Shown here: in pieces, positions 23,269-35,936 of the stretch
How the letters are laid out: each line of letters opens with the position of its first letter
Numbering within the stretch: position 1 is the first letter of the stretch
Assembly (NCBI GenBank): GCA_020226215.1
Contig: CM035236.1
Location: 377,001 to 441,000, forward strand
Length of the DNA stretch: 64,000 bases
Direction of reading: 5' to 3'
Origin: Sindora glabra
Lineage: Eukaryota > Streptophyta > Magnoliopsida > Fabales > Fabaceae
Position numbers and translations under genes: made by a program
The notes under the pieces: generated by a model
The model's database searches: none
What the model saw: only the letters and a program-made list of their open reading frames with translations
What the model was told of the DNA's origin: nothing

Positions 23269-23452
23269 TTTAAGGTCATAAGCTCGACCCCTGTTTTTAT
23301 CAATCTGAAGCTTCCATTATTGGTGGCCCAGCAACATAACGTTTCAATTTCTAGCCATCAAGTGGTGGGCTTGCCTCCAAAGATTCTGCATATTCAGCAA
23401 CCTTCTCATTTTCAGCAATTTCATCTTTTACTAGACATGCTTCAAGTGGATC

Positions 23453-24623
23453 TTAAAGGTTCCCCATTAGAGGGCTATCTTTTACAACTTTGTCTAGCAC
23501 ATCTATCCTGCATATTGAAACTTTACAAACAGGTAATTTAATTGATTCATTCAAATTAAATTCAATTTTTTCATCCCCAATACATAATGAAAGTTTTCCA
23601 TTTTTGACATCAATTAAAGCACTAGCAGTGGCAAGAAATGATCTGCCTAAAATGATAGGGATTTGTGAATCCTCTTCCATCTCAAGAACAACAAAATCAA
23701 CTGGTATGAAAAACTTACCCACTTTAATAGGTATATCCTCAAGAATACCTACTGGATACTTTACTGACCGGTCGGCTAGTTGAAGTGAAACCGTGATGGG
23801 CTTCATCTCCTCAATGTTCAATCTCCTTGCAACCGTCAGTGGCATAAGGCTTACACTCGCTCCTAAGTCACACAATGCCCGATCAATAGGAACATTTCCA
23901 ATCATACAAGGAATGGAAAAGCCGCCTGGGTCCTTTAACTTAGGAGGTAGTTTATTTTGGATGATGGCACTACACTCTCCCATTAGAGCTACAGTCATAT
24001 GCTCTTCTAGCTTCCTCTTGTTAGAAAGAATGTCCTTCAAAAATTTTGCATATGATGGCATTTGTGAGAGTGCATCAGTGAAGGGGATATTAATGTACAG
24101 CTTCTTCAACACTTCCAAGAACTTTCCAAACTGCTTATCAAGTTTAGCCTTGGCTAATCTTTGAGGATAAGGGATAGGCGGTTTGTACGATTCCGAAGGG
24201 ACATATTTGGACTTGTCTAGTAACTCCCCTTCAGCTACAATAGGAATTGAGGCCTTGTTGCCTTCTTTTGGCTTCTCCCCCACACTTATCTCTTTTTCAC
24301 TTTCTTGAGTGGCAATTGTATCATTCAATAATTTTCCACTCCTAAGAGTTATTGCGTTGCAATGCTCCCTAGGATTTGATTCAGGTTGAGCAGGGAGGTG
24401 ACCATAAGCTCTTGAAGAAGATGTAGAAGCTTGTTGAGCAATTTGAGTTTCCAACATCTTTCTATGTGTGGCCAGTGAATCTACTTTGGAGGATAATTGC
24501 CTAATTGAATCTTCCATGGCTCTTCCATGCTGTCTAAACTCCTCATTGGTCTTCTCTTGAGAAATAAGAAATTTCTCCAAGAGGCCTTCTAATTTTGCAG
24601 TGGAAGAGGTTTGGGCTGGTGGG
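23453..24623 (-). pseudogene. Linker and aspartic protease of element B
   Basis: This is an open frame of 375 codons (24580 down to 23453) reached from gag only after a frameshift and a stop near 24610-24640. It has no ATG at its start, so it is the downstream part of a gag-protease polyprotein. N-terminal residues 1-50 look coiled-coil-like. The NAITLRSGKLL linker is near residue 75. The retropepsin active site is CDLGASVSLMP with catalytic Asp at residue 238 (codon near 23868), and the later PIILGRSFLATA block is near residues 308-319. It ends at a TAA after MGNL, but the same frame continues as recognisable sequence (DPLEACLVKDEIAENEKV) for about 35 codons, so that stop is probably also a mutation. 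The protease would process Gag; here it is almost certainly inactive. Confidence 0.8.
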
Positions 24624-25805
24624 TTATAGGGTCTTTAGCTTTGGAAACTGGGTGGTGGTGGTTTGTGTGTTGTATGGCTGTGTGGGCTTGTAGGAGAAAT
24701 TTGGGTGGTTTCTCCAAGATGGATTGTAGGTGTTTCTAAATGGTTCACTGTGATTTTTCTGTCCAAACCCACTGTTATTCACATAGTTTACTTGCCCAGT
24801 AAAATCTTGCCCCAATGTGCATTCAGTTGCAACATGCCCTGTAATTCCACAAATCTCACAAAGAATGTCAGTAGCACCTGTTGTATTTACACTGTTAACA
24901 TGAAATTTATCAAATTTGGCCATGAGTGCATCTACCTTGCTACCTAGTCTTCCTAATGCATCTACTTTAGCAGATAAATGACTAAAGGCATCTAATTCAT
25001 ACTTACCTGCTGCTTTCCTTGAATGTCCCATCTCATTTGACTATTGATAATGGTTCAAAGCCATATCTTCAATCAGCTCATAAGCTTCATCCAATCTTTT
25101 ATTCATTAAGGCACCTCCAGCAGCAGCATCCACAGTAAGCTTAGTGTTGTAATTCAAACCATTGTAGAAGGTATGAAGAACAAGCCATTTTTCTAATCCA
25201 TGATGTGGACACAGCCTTAATAGCTTTTTGTATCTATCCCAAGCATCAAACAGGGATTCTCCTTCTCTTTGAGAAAGTGTAGTGATCTCATTCCTCAATT
25301 GGGCAGTCTTACTTGGAGGAAAGTATCTTGATAGGAAAGCCCTCAGTAGCTCATCCCATGTTGTTATTGATCCAGCAGGTAATGAATGCAACCAAGCTCT
25401 TGCTCTATCCTTTAAGGAGAATGGGAAGAGTTTAAGCTTGATGGCATCCGCTTGTACACCATTGATCTTTATTGTATCACAGTATTCTAGGAAAATCTGG
25501 ATGTGGAGGTTGGGATCTTCCATTGGCAATCCACCGAACTGGTTTTGCTGCACCATAGACAACAAAGCTAGCTTCAATTCAAAGTTGTTTGCCTCAACAG
25601 CGGGCCTTCGTATACTGGATTGAAGACCAGTGGCATCGGGTGTTGCAAACTCTCTAAGTAATCTATTATCCATGTCTTGAATTACTGGTTCAGTATAGAT
25701 TTCTTCTTGGATGTGAACTGACTGCTGCTCTCTTCTTCTCCTATACAGAGTTCTTTCAATTTCTGGATCTAAGTCAAGAATTCCTTCAAGACTTCTTCTT
25801 CGCAT
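24624..25805 (-). pseudogene. gag of element B with one internal stop
   Basis: The first ATG is at 25805 (MRRRSLEGILDLD); the frame is open a little upstream. Residues around 100-240 form a plant retrotransposon gag domain: KLKLFPFSLKDRARAWLHSL, then FLSRYFPP, REGESLFDAWDRYKKLL and FYNGL. A CCHC zinc knuckle (CEICGITGHVATEC, about 24819-24860) follows and would bind RNA during packaging. The frame is broken by a TAG at 25041-25043, where relatives have a Trp codon (TGG), and continues in the same frame to 24624. The downstream linker and protease lie in another frame. Gag proteins form the particle that packages element RNA. With one stop and one frameshift it is recently dead, yet its sequence could still be moved by proteins from a relative. 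Confidence 0.85.
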
Positions 25806-25978
25806 ATAATAGATTTTTTGCAAAATAATTAAGTAGCACTCAAACAGAATAAGGTGAGAAAGAAATGCTATATAAAAAAATAAGAAAAATCAGAATAAGA
25901 TGAATTAAGAAGTAAAAGAAAAAGAATTGCTTAGTCTAATTCACTCAAAATTTGCTGTTAATATCAACTAGATACAAT

Positions 25979-25996
25979 CCCTGACAACGGCGCTAA
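25979..25996 (-). other. Primer-binding site of element B, tRNA-Asp type
   Basis: The minus strand reads TAGCGCCGTTGTCAGGG, against TGGCGCCGTTGCCGGGG expected for tRNA-Asp. All three differences are transitions of the G-to-A or C-to-T kind. It is about five bases from the 5' LTR end at 26001. Confidence 0.85.
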
Positions 25997-26000
25997 AAAC

Positions 26001-27482
26001 TAGACCGCGTTTCCCGCAAGTGCACGGGTTAATTCTAGTTATAGTATAAAAGATTATCATTCTCCACAAGGATTGTAGGTTGAGTACTAACTGAATCTCA
26101 AGTAAAATTATCTAGGCAGATCAATTGAGAGTGTGAATTAAGAATTAAATGTAAAACAGAGCTTAGCTATTAAAATAAGGTTTGATTTAATGGAATAAAG
26201 GCGTACTCAGCTTAAGGATCCCTTGTACATTTCATTATGGACTGAATATAATTCTCTAACTTGGTTTACTGTTAATTAAGATTGCTGGATTACCAAAATT
26301 AAGCTATACCTCATTGCAAGGCTACTAGCTACTAACTAAGAGATTAAGTGTCCAGAATTACTCTAGTAACCACTAATCTAGGTAGCATTAACTCTGCTTA
26401 GAATCCATTCTTGGACATTACATCTTGTGCAAAAGAATTCAATCAGCTTAATTCCTAAGTCTAATTGATATTCCCAATGATCATGCAAGATCCGATTAAT
26501 TAATTAGTCATTTCAACCTAGAATCAATTAATCCATAACATAAATCCAATATTCCGAATATATTGGCTTGTTCCAAATAAAACAACATAATCAAATCATA
26601 ATTCAACAGTGAATCAAGCTAGATTATATAAAATTCAGTTTCATAAATCCATGAACAAGTTCACCCAAGCTGAGTACAAGGGTTTAGTGTGCAAACATTA
26701 CAAAATCAGAAGAAAACCAGAAAACAGAGAGGGAAGTCAAACAATTCATGAAGATCTATAAATTTCTTACTTGATTCTTCAATTCCTTGCTTGAATTCGT
26801 GTTAGAAAGCGCCTTTGGTGAGTTTGGATCTCTCTTAGGGCTTCTCCTAACAGCTCTCCTTGTTATTTCTTAGTTTCTCCCCTCCCCTTGCAAGATCTCG
26901 CGCAAAACTTATATTTTTTATGTACACGGGGTCCAACACTCCCCGTGTTGTACCTCGTATTTCTCAGTGAAAGTTTGAGCAGCAAGAAACACGTTGTGCA
27001 ATACGCCTCGTGTTCTCCTACGAATTGTCAAGCAGTAATGTACACGGGGTAGTACACGCCCCATGTTCTACCCCGTGTTCTTCAACGAAGACTGATCAAC
27101 ATGTTACATGGGGTGTGACACCCCTCGTGTTCTTCAGAAGAGAATGGCAGTAAGATACACGAGGTATGACACGGCCCGTGTTCATCCCCGTGTTCTTCTC
27201 TGAGTAGCTCAGCGAAGCCTCGAAGCAGTCCAGAAAGAAACACGGCCATGAACACGGGGTTCCCATACCCCGTGTTCTTTGCTGAGTGAACAATCTTGCT
27301 TCAATGCTTCATGATTTGAATGGTTTTGCCTTTGGATTCTTTTCTAATGCTCATATGTGTCATTTCATGACCTGAAAAAAAATATAGAGCATCTAAGTGT
27401 CCTTTTCAATCAATTTGCATAAAATACTAAGTAAATAAGTGGATGAAACACATAGAATTTAGGTGTATTTGTGCACTTATCA
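26001..27482 (-). repeat. 5' LTR of element B
   Basis: It is nearly identical to 19611-21080. Its terminal bases next to the primer-binding site read TAGACCGCG where the other LTR has TGACCGCG. Frames such as 27096-27293 lie in the palindrome array and exist in both LTRs because the sequence is duplicated, not because they are genes. Confidence 0.9.
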
Positions 27483-27636
27483 ATAAATAATTAAAATATT
27501 ATGTAGACATTGCTATGAGTCAATTTAGAAAAGATAAATTAATGGATCGCTAGGGATATAAACTGGTTTGACATCCTATACTGCATTAGTTTTTAGCAAA
27601 TGAGTATGATCTAATTTTGATACATTGCAACATGCA
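27483..27636 (+). repeat. 3' LTR of element A, right part
   Basis: It continues the alignment with 9520-9677 of the 5' LTR ('agaaaagataaatt', 'tttgacatcctatactgcattag') and ends ACATTGCAACATGCA. The first five bases (ATAAA) are the right target duplication of element B. Confidence 0.8.
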
Positions 27637-30600
27637 AATAATCCATCACGTCAATAACACTTTCATTCACAATAATTAACACAAGATAGCATAACACATT
27701 AAAAGTTAATATTAGGAAAATTACTAAACCATTACACAATATATATATTATACATAATTCATTATCATTTTCTTAATTCATTAGGTAACATAATCACTCA
27801 CATTGATAAGGAAAACATAACATAAACCACATGAAAAATGTTTAACTGTTCATAAAACCAATCTTGTTCCTCTAAACAACTTATCCATTCACAAACATTT
27901 TCAATTTTAATATCATTTCACAATATTTTATTCATCACAACAATCCATTCATTCCATATTTCTAAGTAAAAACACATCCCTCGATAGGATTCATCATAAT
28001 ATCAATCATTTGCAAAACTCATAACAATTATAGATGTAAAATAATCCACACATTCTTATCAAGATTTTAGCATTGGTGTCACATAATTCCATTTCACTCA
28101 TAAGTCATAATTCAATAATTTAGTCAATCATAGCAATGCATTCCTATTACATTAATAATATTTTTAAGAACTAGCCTTTCCTTGTTCAAATCATTATGAA
28201 GTACATATTCATAGTTTAATCACATTCATAGATGTACATGTATAATCTTTTGTAGAATTCAAACATATGTCTATATAATTTATTACAACATTCAAATATA
28301 AGATCATATATTCTATTATGGTATTTAAATATATGCCAACATAATCTATTATAATAATCAAATATGTATACCTATACCATCTCTCATGGTAGTCGACATA
28401 TGACTAGGTAATCCAATATTATAATAAAATATATGCTTATATATTTAGATTTACAATACATATACAATAAGGCATCTATACAATACTTTTATATTTATAT
28501 TCATATTACTAGTTTAAGTTAAATATTCCTTATTCCAAATCCCTATTAGACGCATATTTATAGTATAATCATGCTTACAATTTTCTTATGACTTTAACTC
28601 ACCATCAAATGTTTTTATACAATCATAATTGATACTTAGACTAGAGTGTTCCAATACAATAGTTGAATATAAGTGACATTTAACTTAGGGTATTCCAATA
28701 TAGTATTGGAAAATAAGTAACATTTAATTAAGGGTATTCCAATACAATATTAGATTATAAAGGTTAAAAAAAAATGGACTTCTATGTTCGATTATGGTAT
28801 TGGATTACTGGCTTAGGTATTCCAATACAATATTGGATTATAAGGGTCTAGAAATGAAAGATTAGATCTTATAATTGAATATAGTATTGAAATACTATTA
28901 ACTAGAAACACTCCTTTTGTTATATATTCAAGTATGATACTCAAATATTAGCCTTTCAAGGGCATTCCTTAAAGCTCTATTCAAGTATTATACTTAAATA
29001 TACATTGGGTTTTTCCAATTGTTCACTAAATTTCACCACACAAAATGTCAATCCATCAGTACTTAACATACCACAACACTACAAATCCATAATTTAACTA
29101 CCAAGCAACATTCCTTAACATACTTCCAACTCACCAACCACTAAAATTCCTATCAACAACAATCATACATATGGAATCATCAAAATACATAATATTTTCT
29201 ATTTTTAATCTAAAATCACAATCAAACAAATTAAAAAGGTTTAAGTAGATTACTTACTTACCTATTGATGAAGGAGATTAGGAAAAAGGTTATAGGAGTA
29301 GCTTAATCATCCTATTTAACAAAATTTTCAAAGTTTAGATAAAAATCCCTAATTCCCTCTTTCCATCATCAAAATTTGAGAAACTTAATTCAAAGTTATA
29401 AATTATAAAACATGATCTTGACTAGAGAAAGTTCAATACCAAATTCTTAAATAAACTAGCTTAATTCCTAAGAAATAACTTGAAATTGTGAAAGAATGTT
29501 GAACAAAGGAAATGAGAAAGGAAAGTAGGTTTAATGGCTAATAGGGATTTAAGGCTTACGCACATACACACAAATGCACACAAGAGTAGTTTTGTAATTT
29601 TAATGGATTTTTAAAGGTAAAAAAGAGAAACTATACTTTAAATTTCTTCCATACACTCCTACTTAATTCTAATTTTATATAAATCTTTGTTTATTTTAAT
29701 TCCATCTATTTTCATCATAAAATTCTATTTTTTCTTAAATTAATTTTTATCCTAAACCCATCCACAAAAACTTTGAATATATGCATAAATATTAATAAAA
29801 TAAAATAAAGAAATAAAAATAAATTTTTATTTACTAAGAGCATAATAGTTCTTTATCCCTTCAAAAAATTCACCCTTGAATTCTTAAGGACCTAGTTACC
29901 CTATTAACCTATCTTTATTTAAAGCTAAAGTATTATTTTATGTTGGAGTTTCTTTAAACAAGTCCACCTATCATTCATCTTAAAAATATAAAACCTTGGG
30001 TTAGATTTAAATTTTATTCAACTTCTTGCCACCACGAAGATTTCATCGATTCCTAATATTTCAATTTACATTATTAAACTTTCTACCTCCATTATTCACA
30101 TATGAATTTTTCTTTTAATCTAATCTATAATATTACTAAACCATCAACATGTAACTCACTTCTAAACTCTCCTTTTTGAAACTAGCATTCCATAATTCCT
30201 TCCACATCATTTCTAACTTAGTTCAATTATAGTATCCTTTCCTTGAATCAAAACATGATCTTGTAATTAGCTTACAACCCACTAAACTATTTTCCTTTGC
30301 ATAATTTACCATCAATCATTAAAAGAAACTATATATAAATGTTTATAATTTATCTTAAGTTAAGAATTTCTAAAACATACAATAAATAACTTATAAATCC
30401 ATCAAATCTCATAACTTATGGCTTACAAATTTACAACTTACATTCATAGTTAAAAACTTCCAAACCTTGTTACTTAAACATGAGAAATAATAACATTTAT
30501 GACTGATTATCTACCTCACTACCCAGAGCCACATAAGTAACACCTATTTATATTTAATTACAAAAACTCAATACCAAAATCCTTTCATTACCTCATTGTC

Positions 30601-30652
30601 CATTTTATCCATTTTGATATCAGACATATATGAAAACCGTTGCCTCACTAAC
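27637..30652. repeat. LTR-like repeat related to the solo LTR at 59106
   Basis: It has no coding frame. Several stretches match 59106-61027 in order: 'tccattcacaaacattttca' near 27886 (59603 in the other), the palindrome-rich part near 28630-29000, 'aagtagattacttacttacctat' near 29243 (60559) and the following noncoding block. I could not find both ends, so it may be a truncated LTR or part of a larger element. Confidence 0.45.
28640..28870. repeat. Palindromic minisatellite, TTCCAATA-type
   Basis: Four or five imperfect units of about 55-60 bp repeat GTATTCCAATACAATATTGG-like cores followed by ATTATAAG. One core (28693-28711) is a perfect inverted repeat, TTCCAATA-TAG-TATTGGAA. Confidence 0.7.
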
Positions 30653-32702
30653 TATCATAATGTGCCTGGAGGATGCTACGACACAAATGGCAACTATTTT
30701 TATTAATTTAAAATAAAAATAGGAGCTATTACTAATTTTTTAAAGTAAAATTAGAAAAAAATGAATAAGGCATATCTTTTTACCAAAAAAATAGTTTAGG
30801 AGTCTAATTATGCATGAAGAATGTGTTAGGCATTCTATAACAATTATTCAGAAAACAATTGCTTTAAAACTAATTATATAATAGATTATGACTAAAACAT
30901 ACATTATTAATCCCTTAAAAATAATGATAATTTTAAAAAAGTGAAAAATAAATTATATATATTATTTTAAATGTCAATGGCATTCATTTACTACTCTATT
31001 AGAAGTAGAGAGAAAAGTGAGCTCACTAAGTAGTCAAAGCCATTAATATGGGACATGAGAGAATAGACTAGAGAAATTATGAAAGTTAAAAAAATATTTA
31101 AAAATTTAAATTAATAAAAAATAAAATATTTACAAAATATAGACTTGACTTATAAAAGTAAGGCCTATGTACCTTTTAGAGAAGGATTAAAGTCCATATA
31201 GTTCACAAAAATATTTTTACATATATTTTTAAAAAATAAATAAAAATAATTTTATATTAAAATTATGTGAAATAAATGAATTTAAAATATAATAAATTTT
31301 TTATATATTTTCATTTTAGCATTTTATTTTTATTGTTTATTATATAAAAATAAATAAACTAATAATAAAAATCTATTTAAAGTTCTCTTATAATCTAAAA
31401 AAATACCAATGTAAATTTATAAATATAATAAATAGAAATAATAAATATCATAAAATAAATTAAAAATGTATACAACCATAGCGCATTCTATGATTTTTCT
31501 CAAAAGAGCTAAAATCCTAATCCCTTAAGGGCACCATTCTTGAACCTAAAGAGAATAGGTATAACCATCTCCTATAAACTAAACACCATACTATCTTATA
31601 AATAAAGACAAAGGTGAATTAAATAATAATGCTCAATCCCATCAATCCAAAGGACTACCTATTACAATTTCGGAAAGACAATAATGATATTATGTAAAGC
31701 TTTTGAAGTCATTGGAATTTTCTTTGTGTCATTAGAAAAAAGTTTGCAAATTGAAATTATGCGTCGTGTAGTTGCCCAACTTTTGTGACTTTCTCTTTTT
31801 TTACATGATATTATTCTCCTTCTCTTCTTTATGATTTCGATCTCTCTTTTCTCCATTTCTCTTTGATTTCTTTAGCTATTTCCTATAATTTTTTTATCTC
31901 TAATATAATCCCTAATTGGGAAGGTAATAGAATACTCTCCATAATATATATGATAAGTATTTATTCAAAATGAAGTAATTACTAATTAAATTTTTATTAA
32001 ATATAGGGATTATGATTATTATCTTTTATAATTTTTTAATATTCTTAATGAGAAAGGATGAAAATCTCATCCTTGCTATTATTTTTATAATTTCACATAT
32101 TAAAATAAAAAAAATTTGTTCAAAGAAGGATAAATACCCTCTCTTTGGTATTAACTATCTTCATGTAATTTAATTCTCCCAATAAACTAATAGATTTAAT
32201 TTTAATTACCATTAACAAAAAATTTTGCCTATTTAATTACAAAGGGATTAGAATTCTCTTTTTGATAATTTAAATATTTCTAGTAATCTAATTAGAATAA
32301 AAAAGTAAATGAAATTTCTTTTTATCATTTTTTAAATTATTTTATTTTCTAAAAATTAAAAATAAAATGATAAACATATATTAAAGCAAATTTTTTTAAA
32401 ATAAATATCTAAATAATAATTTAAATATATTTATTATTTTTATTATTTTTTATAAAAATCTAAAAGGAAGATAACTAATAATCAAATTTTAAATTTATAT
32501 TTTAAAATTTTTTATTTTCAAATACAACAAAAAAATAATTATAATGATGATGACTAATAAAATAAAAAAAGATTATTATAAATTAAAATCTTATTTTTCA
32601 TAATGTTAAAGTAACAAAAATTGATTTTTTTAAGAACTTTCCTCTTTATGGGTATTTTTAAGACATTTTCGAATATGACCTAAACAAAAGATAGTATTCA
32701 CA
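30653..32702 (-). repeat. 3' LTR of element C
   Basis: It aligns with 38428-40430 plus 43284-43750, for example 'gcaactatttttattaattt' near 30690 and 'aagccattaatatgggacatgagagaatagactagagaaa' style sequence near 31040. It lacks about 400 bp present in the other LTR. The minus-strand frame at 31662-31856 is within the LTR. Confidence 0.65.
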
Positions 32703-32718
32703 ATTTTTCCTCTTTATT
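32703..32718 (-). other. Polypurine tract of element C
   Basis: The minus strand reads AATAAAGAGGAAAAAT immediately before the LTR start TGTGAATAC. Confidence 0.5.
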
Positions 32719-32820
32719 CATGTTTTAATAGAGAAAATTTAAAAACAAGTTTATAATATTTTCGAATAAGAACAAACAAAGATTGAATAAGTATTGTGAA
32801 GTATAATATAAATAGAAGAA

Positions 32821-33722
32821 GACAAGGAATAAAATTACATGCCTAAAATGTAAATAAAATGACAAAAGACCAAACTACATCTCCAAAGTATAAATGGAAA
32901 AAGATAAGGGATTGAGTCGCATGTTAAAGGCACAAATGAAAAGATACCAAAAACTAAACTATATGCTTAAAATGTAAATAAAGTGACAAAAGATTAAACT
33001 ACATGTCTAAAGTATAAATAGAAAAAGACAGGACTAAACTATATCTTAAAAGCATAAACAAAATAAGACAAAGAATTGAACCACATGTTTAAAGCATAAA
33101 TGAAAAAAGACAAGGGACTAAACTACATATTGATAATATAAATAAAATTAGACAAAGGACTGAATCGCATGTCAAAGGCAAAAGCGAAAAAGGATACGGG
33201 ATAAAACTACATGTTGAAATCAAAAGTAAAAGAAGATAACGGACTAAATCGCACGTCTAAAGCAAAAAGAAAAAGAGACAAGTGGTTAAATTGCATGTTT
33301 AAAGCATAAATAAAGAGAGATAAGGGACTAAACCACATATTAAAATGTAAGTAAAAAGGAGACAAAGGTTAAACCGTATATCTAAAGTAGAAATAAAAAA
33401 AAGATAAGGGGTTGAATTGCATGTCTAAAGCATAAATAAAGAGATATAAGAGACTCAACCACATGTCAAAAGTGTAAGTAAAAATAAAACAAGCCATTGA
33501 ACTGCATGTTTAAAGTAGAAATAAAAAGAAACTAAACCACATGTTAAAAGCATAAATAAAGAAGATACAAGAGGTTGAACCACATATCTAAAATAAATAA
33601 AAAAGACAAGGGCATCACATGTCAAAAGCATAAATAAAAAGAGATAAAGGGCTAAATCACGTATTTAAAGCATGAATAAAAAGGGACAATGGGTTGAACT
33701 ACATGTCTAAATAAATGGAAAT
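32821..33722 (-). repeat. Minisatellite of about 21 units, 41-43 bp each
   Basis: The unit is close to GACAAGGGACTAAACCACAT followed by GTCTAAAGCATAAATAAAAAGA. Units differ by substitutions and small indels. Neighbouring units tend to alternate between a CACATGT and a CGCATGT type, which hints at a two-unit higher-order repeat. It lies in the 3' untranslated region of element C. Confidence 0.85.
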
Positions 33723-35936
33723 AAAGAATCTAGCTTGACATAAGTTCAACTTAACTTGATTGGATTCAATTTAAAAAAAGAAAAAAAAGTAAATGAGTGA
33801 AAATATATGACCTAACTTGACATAGACTCAACTCAACTTAATTGAATTTGATTTAATGTTTGAAAGGTAATTAAAGAAAACAAATGACCTAGATTAACTA
33901 AACTAAGATCAATTTAACTTGACCGAGTTCAATTAATCAACTAAATGAAAAACAAATGGATGATTTTTTTTAAGTTTTGAAGAATAAAAATAATTACTTA
34001 TCCAAAGAAATGAATATTCAATTAAACTTGATAAGATTAATAAGAGGGATCATCCTAACTTGAATGGGTTCAATTAATCAACTAAATGAAAAAACAAATG
34101 GATGATATAATTTTTTTCTAGAAAAGTTTTAAAGCATAAAAATAATTACTCATCCAAAGAAATGAATATTCAATCAAACTTGACAAGATCAATAAGAGGG
34201 ATCATCTGGACTTTTTAACTTCGAATCAATATGTATCATTAATCTCTTTAAAAATGTGAATTATTCCTCCTTTTAAGTAATGTTTTATTGGATAATGACT
34301 TTCACAATACTAGAAAAAACTTAACTCTAAAAGTAATGTTTTAGACCCATTAAACTAATTAAATTAAAATTCTAAAAAATAATAATTTTTTATTAAAAAT
34401 TGCCTTAATTTGGAGTTTTGAAGAAATTTCATGAAAATCATAAAATGTTTTGAGGAAAAAAAATAATTTGACTAGATTAAAATTTGCTTTAATCTAAAGA
34501 AAGAAAATTTTGTCCCAATTTAGGGATTTCAAAACATTTTAAAAAGAATCAAAATTTTCCTTGGTTGGGGATTTTTACATATATTCAAAATGTTCAAAAA
34601 GTTGTGGAAAAGAAAAAAAACTTGCCCTAATAAAGGACTTCTTAGGTGTTCTTATTAAGAATATGTAATAATGTCATATAAAGAATACTTTTTGAGTTTA
34701 ATTTACCTTAGTTTAGATTTTTTTTATTTACCACAATTTGCCCTTATTTAGAAAGAAAACAAAAAAGGCTCAAAAATTATAATCCCCTTAATACTTTTGT
34801 TCATTGACTTTCTAACTCCAACTTCAGGAGATTACATGACAATATACAATTATCAAGAATGGATTTAAAGGTTGCAATATGGTTTAATATGTTATTAGTG
34901 TAACGTATGAAAGAAATGATATAAATCTTCAAAATTTGATGATGGCTTTTACTAAGAAATTTAGTTAAAGTGTTATTGGCAATTTAATCTTTGACTACTC
35001 ACTTATACTTTCTAGAGTACCATCCATTGATTTGAGATGATCATTAGTTTGAAATATGCCATCTTGCCATTTTTAAAGCTTTGCTTCTTTTTTCTTTTTT
35101 CTAAACATTTAGCTTTTTCTTTCTTTTCTTCCTTCTTTTTATATCTTTTTTTTATTAGCATGACTTTTTATATTTTTTCCTTGACTTATAAATATCTCCA
35201 TTATATTTCCTATTTTCATTTTTTAGCAAGAAATTAACAAATTCTCACCTTTACCTAGGTTTTAAACAGTTAGTGGTAAAAGAAATATTAAACTTAAAAA
35301 AGATAGCAAATGATAAAAGTGTTTGGATTAAAAAAGGAAAAAGATTGTTGATATATTCGTATTTGAATATTTGGCACAAAATCCATTAAAGCATTACTCT
35401 TACTTGGTTGTTATGATCTTAAGGCTTAACAACAACAACAACCAAAAAGATAAAAATACTTCTTTAAGCTCAAAAGAGGTAACTAGTGATAATTTTCCTT
35501 TATTTTTTTTATTTTTGACAAATCAAAGAATGCTTTTTATCATTTAGCTTAACTTGATTAAAAGCACATTATTGGCATTGATTTTTATAGGGTCTTGAAA
35601 ATTGTCATCATCCTTGGAAATATTTCTATTTTATTCCAAATATTCCTAAAAAAGAAATTTAAATTTCTTTACATTTATTTTATAAATTTTCATCAATAAA
35701 AAAATAACATAATGAAATAAAAACTTGTTTATTAGAAGCATCAAATGTCATTGGACATGGACATTACCCTTATGAAAATACTAAAAAAAATAAAAATAAT
35801 AATAAAAGATCCAAAATGACTTTAAAAAATAAAAGAAATTACCATGACTTGAACATTGTTTAAAACAAAGGTATCATAAGCCCTAAATGAGTACAATCTT
35901 CTCTTAATCCACTACTTTCATCAAGTTTAATTTTCA
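33723..35936 (-). other. Noncoding interior of element C
   Basis: AT-rich sequence without recognisable pol motifs. A local repeat of about 125 bp ('tggatgat', 'ataattact', 'ccaaagaaatgaatattcaa') occurs at about 33945-34085 and again at 34080-34205. The short frame at 35037-35237 reads a T-rich tract and is not a gene. Confidence 0.45.

Larger units (their letters stand above)
19611..27482 (-). mobile_element. Element B: gag-protease-only Athila-like LTR element
   Basis: Two highly similar LTRs (19611-21080 and 26001-27482) flank a 4.9-kb interior holding, on the minus strand, gag, a zinc knuckle and an aspartic protease but no reverse transcriptase, RNase H or integrase. Exact ATAAA target duplications lie at 19606-19610 and 27483-27487, and the flanks rejoin as the 3' LTR of element A. 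A tRNA-Asp-type primer-binding site and a polypurine tract are in place. By eye the LTRs differ at about 3 in 100 sites over the first 480 bp, nearly all transitions, so B is much younger than A. Its structure matches the non-autonomous TR-GAG type of plant element, with a protease added. Confidence 0.9.
6714..27636 (+). mobile_element. Element A: old Athila-like Ty3/gypsy element, nested host of other insertions
   Basis: The parts are a 5' LTR (6714-9677), a tRNA-Asp-type primer-binding site (about 9688-9708), a decayed gag-protease region (10415-12540), a polypurine tract (18129-18142) and a 3' LTR split into 18143-19610 and 27483-27636 by element B. Reverse transcriptase, RNase H and integrase were not found in the interior, so it was either non-autonomous or has lost pol. 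AATAA follows the 3' LTR and also occurs at 6712-6716, but the start of the 5' LTR is ambiguous by three bases. The two LTRs are well diverged, so the insertion is old. Confidence 0.8.

Noticed and set aside
23490..24164. Plus-strand frames of 97 and 123 codons opposite the protease
   Set aside because: Shadows of the minus-strand protease, which carries the recognisable DLGAS motif.
25282..25623. 113-codon plus-strand frame
   Set aside because: Shadow of the gag of element B on the other strand.
27637..27641. AATAA as a firm target duplication of element A
   Set aside because: The matching AATAA at 6712-6716 overlaps the best-aligned start of the 5' LTR by three bases in low-complexity sequence, so it is only a possibility.
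32821..33722. CRISPR-like regular repeat spacing
   Set aside because: Units are contiguous and variable with no unique spacers, in a plant retrotransposon 3' region: a minisatellite.
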